From: Calycina herbarum
Lineage: Eukaryota; Ascomycota; Leotiomycetes; Helotiales; Pezizellaceae
DNA length: 64,000 nucleotides
Assembly (NCBI GenBank): GCA_001414485.1
Contig: LLEY01000017.1
Location: 496,001 to 560,000 of the forward strand
Direction: 5' to 3'
The notes beneath the pieces are model-generated. The model did no database searches. It saw nothing but the letters and a program-made list of their open reading frames with translations, and was not told the DNA's origin. Below, piece by piece: positions 34,601 through 48,600 of the stretch. Made by a program: the position numbers and the translations under genes. Each line of letters opens with the position of its first letter. The stretch's first letter is position 1.

Positions 34601-37196
34601 TAACGGTCCTACTACGTACTAGAGGTATATAAATAGCGTTCTTATAGAATATCTCGATAACTTTTATATAGCTTACCTTAATAACATTCTTATATACTCT
34701 AATAATAAGCTCGAACATGTTAAACACGTTTATAAGGTCTTAGAACGGCTCTATAAAGCTAGACTATAAGTAGATATTAAGAAGACAGAGTTCTACGTTA
34801 CTTATATAAAGTACCTTAGTTTTATTATCTCTATAAACAGAATCGAAGTCGACCTAAAGAAGATCTTAGTAATCGTTTCCTAGAAATATCCTAGTACTAT
34901 TAAGAGTATCTAGTCCTTCCTAGGTTTTTATAACTTCTACCGACGTTTTATTCGAGATTATAGACGGATTACTTATCTATTAAACTATCTTATAAGAAAG
35001 GAAGTACTATTTAAGTTCGACTTAGAATATAAGAAGGCTTTTAATATATTAAAAGAAGCCTTAGTTACCGCCTCTCTCTTACACCACTTTATAGCCGATT
35101 TAGAGACTATAGTTAAGACTAACGCTTCTAATAGAGTAGTTATAGCTGTAATATTATAACGTATATCCGAAACTGAACTATAGAGACCTATAGACTACTT
35201 CTCGAAGACGATAAACCTTGCTAAGCTAAACTACTAAATCTACGATAAGGAGATGTTAGCTATTATACGCTCTTTTAGATAATAGTAAGCGGATCTTACT
35301 TAGACTAGCTCCTAGATTAAGGTCTTCACCGATTATAAGGCTTTAGAGTACTTTATAACCTCTAAAACCTTAAACCAGTAGTAAGTAAGATAGGTAGAGT
35401 TTCTATTAGAGTTCTATTTTATAATTACGTTTCGATCTAGTAAGTAGAACGAGAAAACAGACACGTTAATACGCTAAGACTAAGACGTTAACCTATAGAA
35501 CGACCTAAAAGCGTTTATAAGATAATAAACCTTACTTACGTCTAATTAATTAGATCTACGTATTACTACTCGATTAGACCCTTCTATAATATTAGCTCTA
35601 GTTACCTTAGAACCCTTGCTTAACCTTATTAACTAGTTACTTACTACTAACTATAACTCTTTAGACTTAGAAGACGACTAAACGAAAGCTACCTACGAGT
35701 ACTAAAACTAGATAATAGAGAATAGCTTACTTCTTTAGTAAAAGAGACTCGTAGTTCCTAATTAAGGTATCTTATAGACAGACCTAATCTGTAAAGCTTA
35801 CGTACAAGTATCTACGGCTTACCCTAGACGGACAAAGACGGTAGCTATCCTTGCTCGTAGATACTAGTAGAAAGGTTTACAAACGTCTGTAGAAACCTAT
35901 ATTAGTAACTATAGAGACTGTCGACGTACTACAGTTCCTTATAACTGTAAACCTAGGTTTTTATACTCGTTACTAGTTCTAGAACGTCCTTAGCAGTATA
36001 TTACTATAGACTATAAGTCTTTCCCTACTAATAAACAAGGTTACGATACCTTATAAGTAGTTATAGATCGCCTAACTAAGTAATCGGTCTCGATCCCTTA
36101 TCTAAAGACAGTTATAGCCTAAGATATAGCTTAAATATATATTACGTAGATCTATTAAACCTATAGCTATCTATAAAGCATTATTTTAGACTATAGACTA
36201 TAGTTTATTTCTTCTTTCTAGTCTAAATTCTATAGAATCCTTAGTATAAAGCTTAAGCTATCTACTACTTTCTACTTATAAACTAATAAATAAACCGAAA
36301 TCATAAACTAATAGATTAATTAATACCTATAGCCTTTTATTAGTTACTATTAGGATAACTAGAGCGAACTTGTCCCTATTCTAGACTACGCTTAGCTTAC
36401 GCTTCTATATAAGAGCCTAGGTAGGCTCTCGCTCTTTAAAGTAATTAATAGATACGTAGCTACTATATCCTTTAATTAAAACTATCTAGATAAATCTATA
36501 ACAGTCTACGAATAGCTTAACTAGACTGATGTAGAGGCACTTATATAGAGAATATACGATACTTAGACTATAGCAAAGGAATTAGTTAATAAAGTATAAG
36601 ACTGCTATATAAGGTCTACGAACCGGATTCGAAGAGTAGTAGACTTTAACATAGACGACTTTGTTTAAATATTAACTTATAATTAGAAGATAGACTAGCT
36701 AAGCTATAAGCTAGATAGACAAAACGAGGGTCCGTTCTAGATTATAGCTTATAAAGGACACTCTTTCTAGCTTAAACTACTAGACCACTTCTATATATAC
36801 CCTGTATTCTACCTGTTACTACTCTATAAGGCTACTATAGATCCGCTACCTAGATAGGTAAACGAACTACCCCTGCTAATATAGGTTATAGATTAGGAAG
36901 AGTAGGAAGTAAAAGAAGTCTTAGCTATAAAAGCAGTTTATAGAAAGCTCTAATATAGGGTTTAATAGTTAGGCTATAACCCTAATCTATAGTAGTATCT
37001 AGCCTTGAATTTTAAGTATTATTTATATAAATTATACGATTTTTACCTTACTAATCTATCCTATACTAGTCTGCTAAGAGCTTTATAAAGCTAGATACGA
37101 GCGTGGGAAGACGGAATAGACGATTACGATTATCTAATAGACGATTCAGTTGTAATATAAAGCTTATAGGTAAGCTTTTTCTAAAAGAGGGGGTAA
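31623..37196 (+). pseudogene. degenerate gag-pol of element A2
   Basis: Gag region about 32000-33100, with a zinc-knuckle relic near 32930-32990 in which Cys and His positions have become Tyr. Pol follows: reverse transcriptase with AYLNNILIYS at 34671-34700 (catalytic Asp-Asp changed to Asn-Asn), then RNase H and integrase. The C-terminal tail RAWEDGIDDYDY near 37100 is typical of this fungal Gypsy group. Stops are mainly TAG/TAA at former Trp and Gln codons. Confidence 0.75.
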
Positions 37197-37428
37197 TGTT
37201 ATAACGCTGGTCTATAATACGTAATTCTCGGTCTTATACGTAACCGTCAGAGCTGTAACGCTTAGACGGATTTATAACGAGATTAAAGGCTCTATATAGT
37301 TAGTAGGAATACCTCTTTTTCGTAGAGTATATATTCTATATTCTCTTATTCTTAGAACTGTAGCTTTAAATTCTCGAATATATATATATATACTCTTGTG
37401 CCTTTGCCTTCAGATATAGATCGTAACA
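37197..37428 (+). repeat. 3' LTR of A2
   Basis: 232 bp, begins TGTTATAACGCTGG and ends GATCGTAACA; preceded by an AAAAGAGGGGGTAA polypurine tract. Confidence 0.88.
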
Positions 37429-37767
37429 CCTGAAGTCGCCTCTCCCTCGTCTATCTCCTCTGCGATAAGCGAGCCTCCTATAGACGAAAACGTTCGTTTA
37501 TAGGCTAAAATCCTCTCTTTACGTACGCAACTCTACTAAACCCCGTTGCTTGTAAACTACTCTAACAACCCTCTCCTAAGCCGCGAGTATACGTAAGCTC
37601 TCCGAGAGGCTACTACCGACTCCTCCCGTTTCTAATTTGGTTCTAACAATTCTGCTTATAAGTTCTAAGATAGCGAGAAACTTAAGAACAGTATCTCCCC
37701 GTTATATAAGGCCTGGCAGATTATCCTAGCTAGTAAAATAAGAAAGAACCTCTTCGAGGACGAATAA
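37429..37767 (+). other. A1 gag fragment between A2 and A3
   Basis: Start of the gag region of A1, matching A2 at about 31986-32319; less mutated than the A2 copy. Ends in AATAA, the duplication made by A3. Confidence 0.75.
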
Positions 37768-37999
37768 TATTACGATCTATATCTGAAGGCAAAGGTATAA
37801 GAGTATATATATATATATTCGAGAATTTAAAGCTATAGTTCTAAGAACGAGGGAATGCGGAATATATACTCTATAAAAAAGGGGTATTTCTACTAACTAT
37901 AAAGAGCCTTTAATCTTGTTATAAATCTGTCTAAGCGTTATAGCTCTGACGGTTACGTGTAGGACCGAGAATCACGTGTTATAGACTAGCGTTATAATA
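37768..37999 (-). repeat. 3' LTR of A3
   Basis: 232 bp in reverse orientation; its inner end is followed by the complement of the polypurine tract (TTATCCCCTCTTTT). Confidence 0.88.
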
Positions 38000-40900
38000 T
38001 TATCCCCTCTTTTAGAAAAAGCTTACCTATAAGCTTTATATTACGACTAAATCGTTTATTAGATAATTATAATCGTCTATTCCGTCTTCCTACGCTTATA
38101 TCTAGCTTTGTAAAGCCCTTAGCGGACTAGCGCGGGATAGATTAGCGAGGTAAAAATCGTATAATTTATATAGATAATACTTAAAATTCGAGGCTAGATA
38201 CTACTATAGATTAGGGTTATAGCTTAACTATTAAACCCTGTATTAGAGCTTTCTACGAACTGTCTTTATAGCTAAGACTTCTTTTACTTCTTACTCTTCC
38301 TAATCTATAACCTATATTAGCGGGGGTAGTTCGTTTACCTATCTAGGTAGCGGATCTATAATAGCCTTATAGAGTAGTAACAGGTAGAATATAGGGTATA
38401 TACGGAAGTGGTCTAGTAGTTCGAGCTAGAAAGAGTGTCTTTTATAAGCTGTAATCTAGAATAGACCCTCGTTTTGTCTATCTAGCTTATAGCTCGGCTA
38501 GTCTGTCTTCTAATTATAAGTCGATACTTAAATAAAGTCGTCTATGTTAAAGTCTACTGCTTTTCGAATCCGGTTTATAGACCTTGTATAGCGGTCTTAT
38601 GCTTTACTAACTAATTCCTTTACTACGGTCTAAGTATTATATATTCTCTGTATAAGTGCCTCTGTATCGGTCTAGTTAAGCTGTTTATAGACTGTTATAG
38701 ATTTATCTAGATAGTTCTAATTAAAGGACGTAGTAGCTACGTATCTGTTAATTACTTTAAAAAGCGAGAGCCTACCTAAGCTCTTATATAGGAGCGTAAG
38801 CTAAGCGTAGTCTAGAATAGAGATAAGTTCGCTCTAGTTGTCTTAATAGTAACTAATAAAAGACTATAGGCGTTGATTAATCTATTAGTTTATAATTTCG
38901 GTTTATTTATTAGTTTATAGGTAGAAAGTAGTAGATAGCTTAAGTTTTATACTAAGGATTCTATAGAATTTAGACTAGAAAGAAGAAATAAACTATAGTC
39001 TATAGTCTAAAATAATACTTTATAGATAGCTATAGGTTTGATAGATCTATATAATATATATTCGAGCTATATCTTAGGCTATAACTGTCTTTAGATAGGG
39101 GATCGAGACCGATTACTTAGTTAGGCGATCTATAACTACTTATAAGGTATTGTAACCTTGTTTATTAGTAGGGAAAGACTTATAGTCTATAGTAATATGC
39201 TACTAGGGACGTTCTAGAACTGGTAACGGGTATAAAAACCTAGGTTTATAGTTGTAAGAAACCGTAGTACGTTGATAGTCTCTATAGTTACTAATATAGG
39301 TTTCTACGAACGTCTGTAAACCTTTCTACTAGTATCTACAGGCGAGGATAGCTACTGTCTTTGTCTGTCTAAGGTAAGCTATAGATACTTATACGTAAGC
39401 TTTATAGATTAGGTTCGTCTATAAGGTGCCTTAATTAGGAACTACGAGTCTCTTTTGCTAAAGAAGTAAGCTATTCTCTATTATCTAGTTTTAGTACCTA
39501 TAAGTAGCTTTCGTTTAGTCGTCTTCTAAGTCCGAAGAGTTATAGTTAGTAGTAAGTAACTAGTCGATAAGGTTAAGTAAGGGTTCTAAGGTAACTAGGG
39601 CTAACGTTATAGGAGGGTCTAATTAAGTAGTAATACGTAGATCTAACTAATTAGACGTAAGTAAGGTTTATTATCTTATAAATGCTTTTAGGTCGTTTTA
39701 TAGGTTAACGTCTTAGTCTTAGCGTATTAGTGTATCTGTTTTCTCGTTCTACTTACTAGATTAAAACGTAATTATAAAATAGAACTCTAATAGAAACTCT
39801 ACCTATCTCGCTTACTACTGGTTTAAGGTTTTAGAGGTTATAAAGTACTCTAAAGCCTTGTGATCAGTGAAGACCTTAATCTAGGAGCTAGTCTAAGCAA
39901 GATCCGCTCGCTATTGTCTAAAAGAGCATATAATAGCTAATATCTCCTTATCGTAGATTTAGTAGTTTAGCTCGGCGGGGTTCATCGTCTTTGAGAAGTA
40001 GCCTATAGGTCTCTATGGTTTGGTTTCGGATATACGTTGTAATATTATAGCTATAACTACTCCGTTAGAAGCGTTAGTCTTAACTATAGTCTCTAAATCA
40101 GCTATAAAGTGGTATAAGAGAGGGGTAGTAACTAAGGCTTCTTTTAATATATTAAAAGCCTTCTTATATTCTAAGTCGAACTTAAATTGTACTTCCTTTC
40201 TTATAAGATGGTTTAGTAGATAAGTAATCTATCTATAATTCTAAATAAAACGTTAGTAGAAGTTATAAAAACCTAGGAAGGACTAGATACCCTTAATAGT
40301 ACTAGGATATTTCTAGGAAACGATTACTAAGATCTTCTCTAGGTTAACTTCGATTCTGTCTATAGAGATAATAAAACTAAAGTACTTTATACGAGTAATG
40401 TAGAACTCTATCTTCTTAATATCTACTTATAGTCTAGCTTTATAGAGCTGTTCTAAGACCTTATAGACGTGTTTAACGTGTTTAAGCTTATTATTAGAGT
40501 ATATAAGAATGTTATTAAAGTAAGCTATATAAAAGTTATTAAGATATTCTATAAGAATACTATTTATATACCTCTAGTATATAGTAGGACCGTTAGTTAA
40601 GCTAAAAGGCAATATCTTATATTTAAACGTGCTATAATAGGTCTAAAAGGTTATAAGTTCTTCTAACTCTAGATCTATACGTATACGGTTAAAAGCTTAA
40701 CGAATGTTAAGCTTTATAAGGATTTTAATACTAGTAATTTATATAAGAGTTTCGTTGATTAGTAGAAGAGGGTACTAGTCCTTACGAGTAAGGTTGTTAA
40801 GTTTCTAGTAGTTGACATAGAGCTATAAGCTTCTATTAGGCTTCTTTATAAACAGTACTAGAGAGGCGAAAGAGGCGTGGCTAGGAATAATAAACCCTTT

Positions 40901-43573
40901 ATTAAGGTTATTAAGGATATACTGTTTTATAGCTAGAAGTTCCTTAGTCGTTATCCTATATAATAGGCTATATAATAGGGTATTCAGACCTATAAGTTCG
41001 ATCTAGTAGTCGACTTAGTTTCGTAGTAGAGGAAGCTTGTCTAAAGCTCTCTTTGAAAAGACATCCTTAAAGTCTATATATTCTTAGTAAACGTTCTATT
41101 CTACTAGTTGTTCGTCTAAAGCGTAATCTACTAAAGAGAGCTTTATACGTAACCTATCTATAAGAGTATAGTCGATCTCTTATAAGCTAGTAGAGAAGAC
41201 TTCGTTATCGCGCTTTTAAAGGTTAAGTTTAAAAGTAGTAGCTCTAATATAATAGATATTAATAGCGAAGTCTTCTGTAGGTTTACAGATGTTCGTAAGC
41301 GAGCTTATAGCTGCTTTATAGTCTATAACTGAACGTTTTCCTAAGAAGGATCGACGACGTTGTTAACAGTTAGGAATAAGAACTTATATTCTATTTTAGG
41401 CAGAGACGAGGTCTTATTAAAAGCTTTTATCTAGAATTTCCTTGAGAGTAAATAGTAGCGGGGTTTAGTGCTAGCTTTAAGGTAGTATTGAATAGATTAA
41501 TATAGGTTCCTTTATAGTATTCTAGTAGAGGTCGCGGTTCTCTATATCCTCCTAAGCTTAGAGGTCTAGTAGAGAGATAGTTATTGATTCCTTAGGAATA
41601 GGTACTAAGTAATCGAATCGACGAACTAGGGGAAGGGATTCTAGCTACTTAATCTTACAGCTATAGACTGCTAACTTTACGTTTATGTTTATAAGCTATT
41701 AACAGCTGATAATAATATCGTGTCTGCTAATATTAATAATTAGGAAGGGTGTATTAGTAAACTGTTGTTTATTAATACTTAGTATTAAGTAAATAACGCG
41801 AGTAATCGCTAGTCTCTTATGTCTATTAAACCCTATAATTAATATTATATATGATAGCTTTTCTATAGCCTGTTTATAATATTAACTTAACTAGTTAGCT
41901 AAAGCTATATTAATAAATAGCTATCTATTCGCTCTAGTATTAATAAGTCTAGTAGTATTAAAAGTATATCTATTCTTAATTAAAGTATATATAGTTATAA
42001 AAGCCTTTCTGTCTATTATATAACTTAGATTAAGAGGTTAAGATCTAAGTTTGTTTTACTCTAAAGAGGAGACTTGCTTTAGAGCTATTCTTTTCCTAAG
42101 TTCTTATAGACGAGTTTCTTATTAGCCGATTCTTCTTTAGACGCTTATAGTCTGTAGGAGTCCGTAAGCGAGTCTTTAGCGTCTTCTAATAGCTTAATAG
42201 CTATAGAGGGTTTTCGAGGGAGAGGGCATTTACTAGCGTAGTACCTAGGTTTATTATAATTATAATAGATAACGTCTGCTATATCCTAGATAGGAGTTAT
42301 ACTCTTATAAGTAGGTAAAGGAGTCTTACGGTCTGTAACTAGAGAGTAATAGACCGGGCTTTAGGTTAGCGGATAACTAATAATAGTATATAGAGCTAGA
42401 AGTTGGTAAGTTAATCCGTAGCCGGTAAGGAAACCTCTTATAGGTAGGCGGCGGTTATAGCAAGCTATAAGGCGTTCCTTAATAGTTACTCTGTCTTAAT
42501 AGATAGAGTAATAGCGGTTATATAACTGGTTAAAGGTTGCTAGAGTGATTTAGACTAGCGAGATACTTACTTAGAGAGCTAGCGTAAGCTTCTAGTATAA
42601 ATCTTTAGACTACTTACTTAACAGGATATAAGCCTTAGTTGTAAGGCTTAAGAAGGTTGCTTTAAATATAGTAAAAGTCTTGTCCTCTTATATTAAGAGT
42701 TTATAGAAGACCTTATAGGCTTCTATAGCTTCGTTACTGTCTACGAACAAGGTATCTAGATATATAAGTATATCTATAATATCTATAAATAAGATAGAGG
42801 AACTGAAATCTATCTATAGTTCTAGGTGCTCTTATACTATACTAGAAGTAGTTATAAAGACGAAGGTAAGTTTGTCTTATTTGTCTTTAAAGAGGTTCTT
42901 TCTTATTTTACTAACTAGGATAATCTACTAGGCCTTATATGATAGAGAGATGCTGTTCTTAAGTTTCTTACTATATTAGAACTTATAAGTAGAATTGTTA
43001 GAACTAAATCGGGAACGGGAGGAGTCGGTAGTAGCCTCTTAGAGGGCTTGTATATACTCGCGGCTTAGGAGAGGGTTGTTAGAGTAGTTTATAAGCAACA
43101 GAGTTTAGTAGAGTTATATACGTAAAGAGAGGATTTTAGCTTATAAACGAACGTTTTTGTCTATAGGAGGCTCGCTTATCGTAGGGGAGGTAGGCAAGGG
43201 AGAGGCGACTTTAGAGGTATTATCCGGTTATTAAGACTCGGTTCGAGACGAGCTAGTAGGTGTCTTCCCTTTTCTGCTACGACTACTTCGAGTGTCGGCT
43301 ATTATATTATTAGAAAAGAAGGAGGAGAAGGTAGAGAGAGGTTATAAAAAAGGTTATATAGGCCGTTATAGACGTGTCTTTTAAGGAGATAAGTCGTTAT
43401 AGACGTAGAGATACTCGAGGGATCCGTTTATAAGAAGAGGGGCTGTTATAAGCAGAGGAGGAGGGTTGTAATCACACTATTACGAGTATAAGATCTTCTA
43501 GCTATTATAAGCGTAGAATCTAGTCGATATTATAATTCTTTATAGGGAGTAAAAAGGGTTAAGCTTTAAATAA
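38000..43573 (-). pseudogene. degenerate gag-pol of element A3
   Basis: Same layout as A2 on the minus strand. The reverse-transcriptase motif reads AYFNNILIYS (40496-40525, complement), so both catalytic Asp codons are again Asn. The RAWEDGIDDYD-type tail lies near 38050-38100. The few remaining open frames on either strand (for example about 40020 and 43759) are chance survivals. Confidence 0.75.
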
Positions 43574-43805
43574 TATTACGATCTATATCTAAAGACAAAG
43601 GTATAAGAGTATATATATATATATTCGAGAATTTAAAGCTATAGTTCTAAGAACGAGGGAATACGGAATATATACCCTACGAAAAAGGGGTATTCCTACT
43701 AACTATAAAGAGCCTTTAATCTCGTTATAAATCCGTCCAAGCGTTACGGCTCTGACGGTCACGTGTAGGACCGAGAATCACGTGTTACGGACCAGCGCTG
43801 TAACA
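43574..43805 (-). repeat. 5' LTR of A3
   Basis: 232 bp in reverse orientation; ends CCAGCGCTGTAACA, one of the least mutated LTR copies. Confidence 0.88.
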
Positions 43806-45381
43806 AATAAGATAAACTTACCTTCGTCTTTATAGCTACTTCCGGCGTAGCATAAGAGTACCTAGAACTATAGATAGATTTCGGTTCCTCTATCTTATTT
43901 ATAGATATTATAGATATACTTATATATCTAGATACCTTGTTCGTAGATAGTAACAAAGCTATAGAGGCCTGTAAGGTCTTCTATAAACTCTTAATATAAG
44001 AGGACGAGACTTTTGCTATGTTTAAAGTAACTTTCTTAAGCCTTATAACTAAGGCTTATATCCTGTTAAGTAAGTGGTCTAAAGATTTGTACTAGAAGCT
44101 TACGCTAGCTCTCTAAGTAAGTATCTCGCTAGTCTGAATCACTCTAGTAACCTTTAACTAGTTATATAACCGTAGTTACTCTATCTATTAAGACGGGGTA
44201 ACTATTAAGGAACGCCTTATAGCTTACTATAACCGCTGCCTACTTATAAGAGGTTTCCTTGCTAGCTATAGATTAACTTACCAACTTCTAGCTCTACGTG
44301 CTACTATTGGTTATCTGCTAACCTAAAGCCTGGTCTGTTACTCTCTAGTTATAGACCGTAAGACTCCTTTGCCTACTCGTAAGAGTACAACTCCTGTCTA
44401 GGATATAATAGACGTTATCTATTATAATTGCGATGAACCTAGGTACTACGCTAGTAAATGCCCTCTCCCTCGAAAACCCTCTACAGCTATTAAGCTATTA
44501 GAAGACGCTGAAGACTCGCTTACGGACTCCTACGAACTGCAAGCGTCTAGAGAAGAATCAGCTAACGAGGAACTCGTTTATAAGGACTTGGGAAAAGAAT
44601 AGCTCTAAAGCAAGTCTCCTCTTTAGAGTAAAACAAACTTAGATCTTAACCTCTTAATCTAAGTTATATAATAGGCAGAAAGGCTTTTATAACTATATAT
44701 ACTTTAATTAAGAATAGATATGCTTTTAATACTACTAGACTTATTAATACTAGAGCGAATAGATAGCTATTTATTAATACAGCTTTAGCTAACTAGTTAA
44801 GTTAATATTATAAATAAGCTATAGAAAAGCTATTATATATAATATCAATTACAAGGTTTAATAGACATAAGAGACTAGCGATTACTCGCGTTATTCGCTT
44901 AATACTAAGTATTAATAGACGACAGTTTACTAATACGCCCTTCCTAATTACTAATATTAGCGGATACGATATTATTATTAGCTGTTAATAGCTTATAGAC
45001 GTAAACGTAAAGTTAGCAGTCTATAGCTGTAAGATTAAGTAGCTAGAATCCCTTCCCCTAGTTCGTCGATTCGATTACTTAGTATCTATTACTAGGGAAT
45101 CGATAACTATCTCTCTACTAGACCTCTAAGCTTAGGAGGATATAGAGAACTACGACCTCTACTAGAATGCTATAGAGGAACCTATATTAATCTATTTAAT
45201 ACTGCCTCGAAGCTAGCGCTAAACCCCGCTACTAGTTACTCTTAAGGAAATTCCAGACGAAAGCTTTTAATAAGACCTTATCTCTGCTTAGAATAGAATA
45301 TAGGTTCTTATTCCTAACTACTAATAACGTTGTCGATCCTTCTTAGGAAAACGTTCAGTTATAGACTATAAAGCGGCTGTA
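43806..45381 (+). pseudogene. A1 gag and start of pol
   Basis: Continuation of A1 after A3. It holds the gag zinc knuckle near 44420-44480 (YYNCDEPRYYASKCPLPRK), where two Cys are kept and other ligands have changed to Tyr. Protease and the pol start follow, up to the CTGTA duplication created by element C. Confidence 0.72.
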
Positions 45382-45622
45382 TGTCAGGACTTGTAGCAAA
45401 TACTAATGAATTGAACTATAGAGGTGTCTATGTATAAGAAGATTCGATTGTTCTTTCTAAGCCAGAGTCCTTACTAACTTATATACTTAGTTAACTCATT
45501 CTAGAGGGTTCTGCTAAGGGTACTCTCGAAGGTTCTGTTACGTCTATGCGTTGCTAAGCGAGGTCACGTGAATGCGTTGCTGGAGTACTCTAAGACTTAT
45601 TCCACGGGTGTAACCCTTGATA
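45382..45622 (-). repeat. 3' LTR of C
   Basis: 241 bp; differs from the right copy by about a dozen mainly C/T and G/A changes. Confidence 0.88.
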
Positions 45623-48600
45623 TTACCCCCCTTCCTACTCTTGAAGGTAGGTGTCTAGGGCTACTATGTCCTCTAACTTAGTAGTAGGTTCCTATGTTAG
45701 GTTTGCGTATCCTGTCTATTTAACCTTATACTCGAGTCGAGTATAAGAGCCTTTCCCTAGGAGCTTCTTTTGCCGTTGACCTAGTATTCTTTTAACTTAC
45801 TATTCTATAGTATCGTCTACTAATATTATAAGTAGTTAATCATCGTCTATAATTTAACTAGGCAGCGGGTCTATAGCTGCTAGCCTTAATAAGTCTATAT
45901 TAAAGACATTGTAGATACTAGGTAGGGTGTCTAGCCTATATATAGACGGGCTAATAACCTCGATAACTATAAACTTAGCAGATCGAGCGTCTAGTTTCTT
46001 ACTAGCCCTGTCTATCTGTATATTCTATAAGCTTAAGTAAACCTTGTCTCTAACCTTATACGTAGGAGCGGTTTTCTATGAACGATTTGCTTAAGTCTCC
46101 TAGTCTTATTATACCCTTGCTATTAATAATTGTGCTTATTCTATAATAGCCTTAATCTTTGCTACTATTGCTTCGCCCTTTTGAATTAGTGTTTTTGTGT
46201 TTATAGGTGCTACAACGTCTGTTAAGGGGTCGATAGTCTATAACGGATAGCCGTAGCTGAGTTGGAAGAGGCTTATACCCGTTGATGTTGAATCCCGTCT
46301 GTTAAAAGCTAGCTATACTACTAGTAGCTAGTCGGCCTAGTCGTCCTAAGCTATATTAATCTACTGCTATAGAAGCGTCTCAACTTTAGCATTTGCCTGT
46401 TCTGTTAACCTATTAGTTTATAGATAGAAGGCTATAGAGATCCGTCGTTTAATCCGTAAGAAGTTATAAAGCGTCTTCTATACTTGTCTAATAAATTACA
46501 GGCCTCTATTAGATACTATTGCTCTTAGTAGTCTATATAAGCTGTAGTGTATAGTAATAAATAAGCGAGCAAATTCCTCCGATGATATAGTCGAGTTATA
46601 AGCCATAAGGAGTACCCCTTTACCTAAACGGTCTATAAACACTGCTATTATATTAGAGCCTTTACTTATAAGTAGTAGTCTAATAAAGTCGACAGAGATC
46701 TCCTGCTATTACTACTTAGGAATTAGTAACAGACGAAGCAGGCCTTGTTTACAGTCCCTCTAGACCTTAGTACATCTGTAAACTCTATAGTTACGGATAA
46801 ACTGCTTAACTATAGTTTATAGGTTTAGTTAGAAGAACTCCCTTAAGACTATTACAATTGTCCCGTTCTTGCTAGGATAGCCCGTAAGTGTAGAATCATA
46901 GAGTTCCTATATAATTATAGTCTATAGCGGCTTATAGTCGAGGACCTATAGTCTGCCTCTAAACTGTAAATCACTGTTCTTATCAACTAAGTAGTTAGAG
47001 ACGGAGACTTTAACTAGAGAAGCGAGGTCTACTAGAAATACCCTATCTCCTTAGTAGACAGTGTCTATAAGACGCCTAAAGTCCTTGTCCTATACCTTTC
47101 CCTCTTCTTAGAGGTTCCGTAGTTGGTCTATAAACGCTTGCTACGTCGCTACGTCGCTTACTTAATTCCTCCCGTTTACTAACACTAGTGCTAGCTATAT
47201 AGTATTTCCTTGAATCATTCTATCTAGAATCAGTTATACTATCCTATAATTAAGGCGTTCATCTCCCTCCTCTAGGAGGTCCTAGTCCCTCCTTATTAGT
47301 GTATCTGACAGTCCTCCCTCTTTGCCTAGACGGTATTAGATAATTAGGTTAAACTTGCTAAGTATTAACTGCTACCGCATTTGTCTTTCGGATAGTTTAC
47401 AGACTATTATAAAGTACTTAAGATTCTTATAATCCGTAAGTACTATAAACTGCCTAACACTTTTTAACTCCGCTTCCCATTCCTTAAGGCACCGAATAAT
47501 AGCTAATAACTCTTTGTTATATATTAGGTAATTATATTCAGCAGGTACGTGTTTCTTTAAGAAGAAGGCTACGGGCTGTAAGACGCTATTCTTTACTTAA
47601 GAGAGCACGCCTCCTAAGCAATATCCAGAGAAGTCTATCTCTAGGACCGTCTCGTAATCTAGGTTAAACTGAGCTAGTACTAGGGCCTCTGTAAAGGCCT
47701 GCTTTAACTGTTCAAAGGCTCTATTCGCTTCGTCTGTCTATTAGAAGGATATATCCTTTTTAACGAGTCTGTAAAGAGGAGCTATAATCCATGAAAAGTC
47801 CTTAATAAACCGTCGATAGAAATTCGCAAATCCTAGGAAGCTAAGGACGCCTTTTGCTATTATTAGTGCTTTCTAATCTATAATAGCCTATATTTTAGCT
47901 AGGTCTATCTGTAAACCTTTCTCTACTTCTATAATAAACCTAAGATACTTTATAGACTATACTTCAAATTCGCACTTATTAATATTAAGCTATAGCCTAG
48001 CATCTTAAAGCCTTTATATTACTTTATAGACATGCTCGCGGTGCTGGTTACAGGTGCTGTCTATAAAGACTAAGACATCGTCGATATATACTAAGACAAA
48101 GTCGTCTAAGAACTCTTAAAGCGTATGATTAATATACTACTAGAAAGTACTAGAAGCATTTGTAAGTCTAAAAGGGGTAACAAGCTATTTAAAAAGCCTA
48201 AAGCGTGTCTAGAAAGCCGTTTTCTACTCGTCTCTCTCCTTAATCCATATCTTATAAAAGGCAGTAATAACATCTATTTTTATAAACTACTTAGCTTTCC
48301 CGATCCAGTTAAGTGTCTCTTAGATTAAAGGCAAAGGGTAGCAGTCCTTATAGGTTAACTTATTTAGTGCTCGGTAGTTATAACAGAACCGTAGACCCCC
48401 TCCTAGCTTCTATATAAAAAGTACTAGCGTAGCTACTAGAGAGTTGCTTACTCGAATAAATTCCTTGTCTAGTAACTCTGTTAGGGTTTTATAGAGCACT
48501 AACAGCTTGTCTTATAATATATTATAGAGTGGCCCCTAGAGGACTGTTTCTTCTAATCCGTTTTTAGTCTATAAGAGCTCGATACTATAATCAATTCCTT

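Larger units (their letters stand above)
31391..37428 (+). mobile_element. fourth level: Ty3/Gypsy element A2
   Basis: Complete family-A element of 6038 bp in the same orientation as A1. Flanked by TCTGA (31386-31390) and CCTGA (37429-37433), a 5-bp duplication with one transition. The 5' LTR is almost unmutated while the 3' LTR and much of the interior carry many transitions. Confidence 0.88.
37768..43805 (-). mobile_element. fourth level: Ty3/Gypsy element A3, reverse orientation
   Basis: Family-A element of exactly 6038 bp on the minus strand, flanked by a perfect AATAA duplication (37763-37767 and 43806-43810). A2 and A3 lie tail to tail around 339 bp of A1, so the region forms a large inverted repeat (A2 forward, A3 reverse). 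Confidence 0.9.

Noticed and set aside
40020..48328. Short open frames inside the AT-rich island (about 40020, 43759, 48125)
   Set aside because: They lie antisense to or inside mutated pol of A3 and C and end quickly; chance survivals in RIP-mutated DNA.
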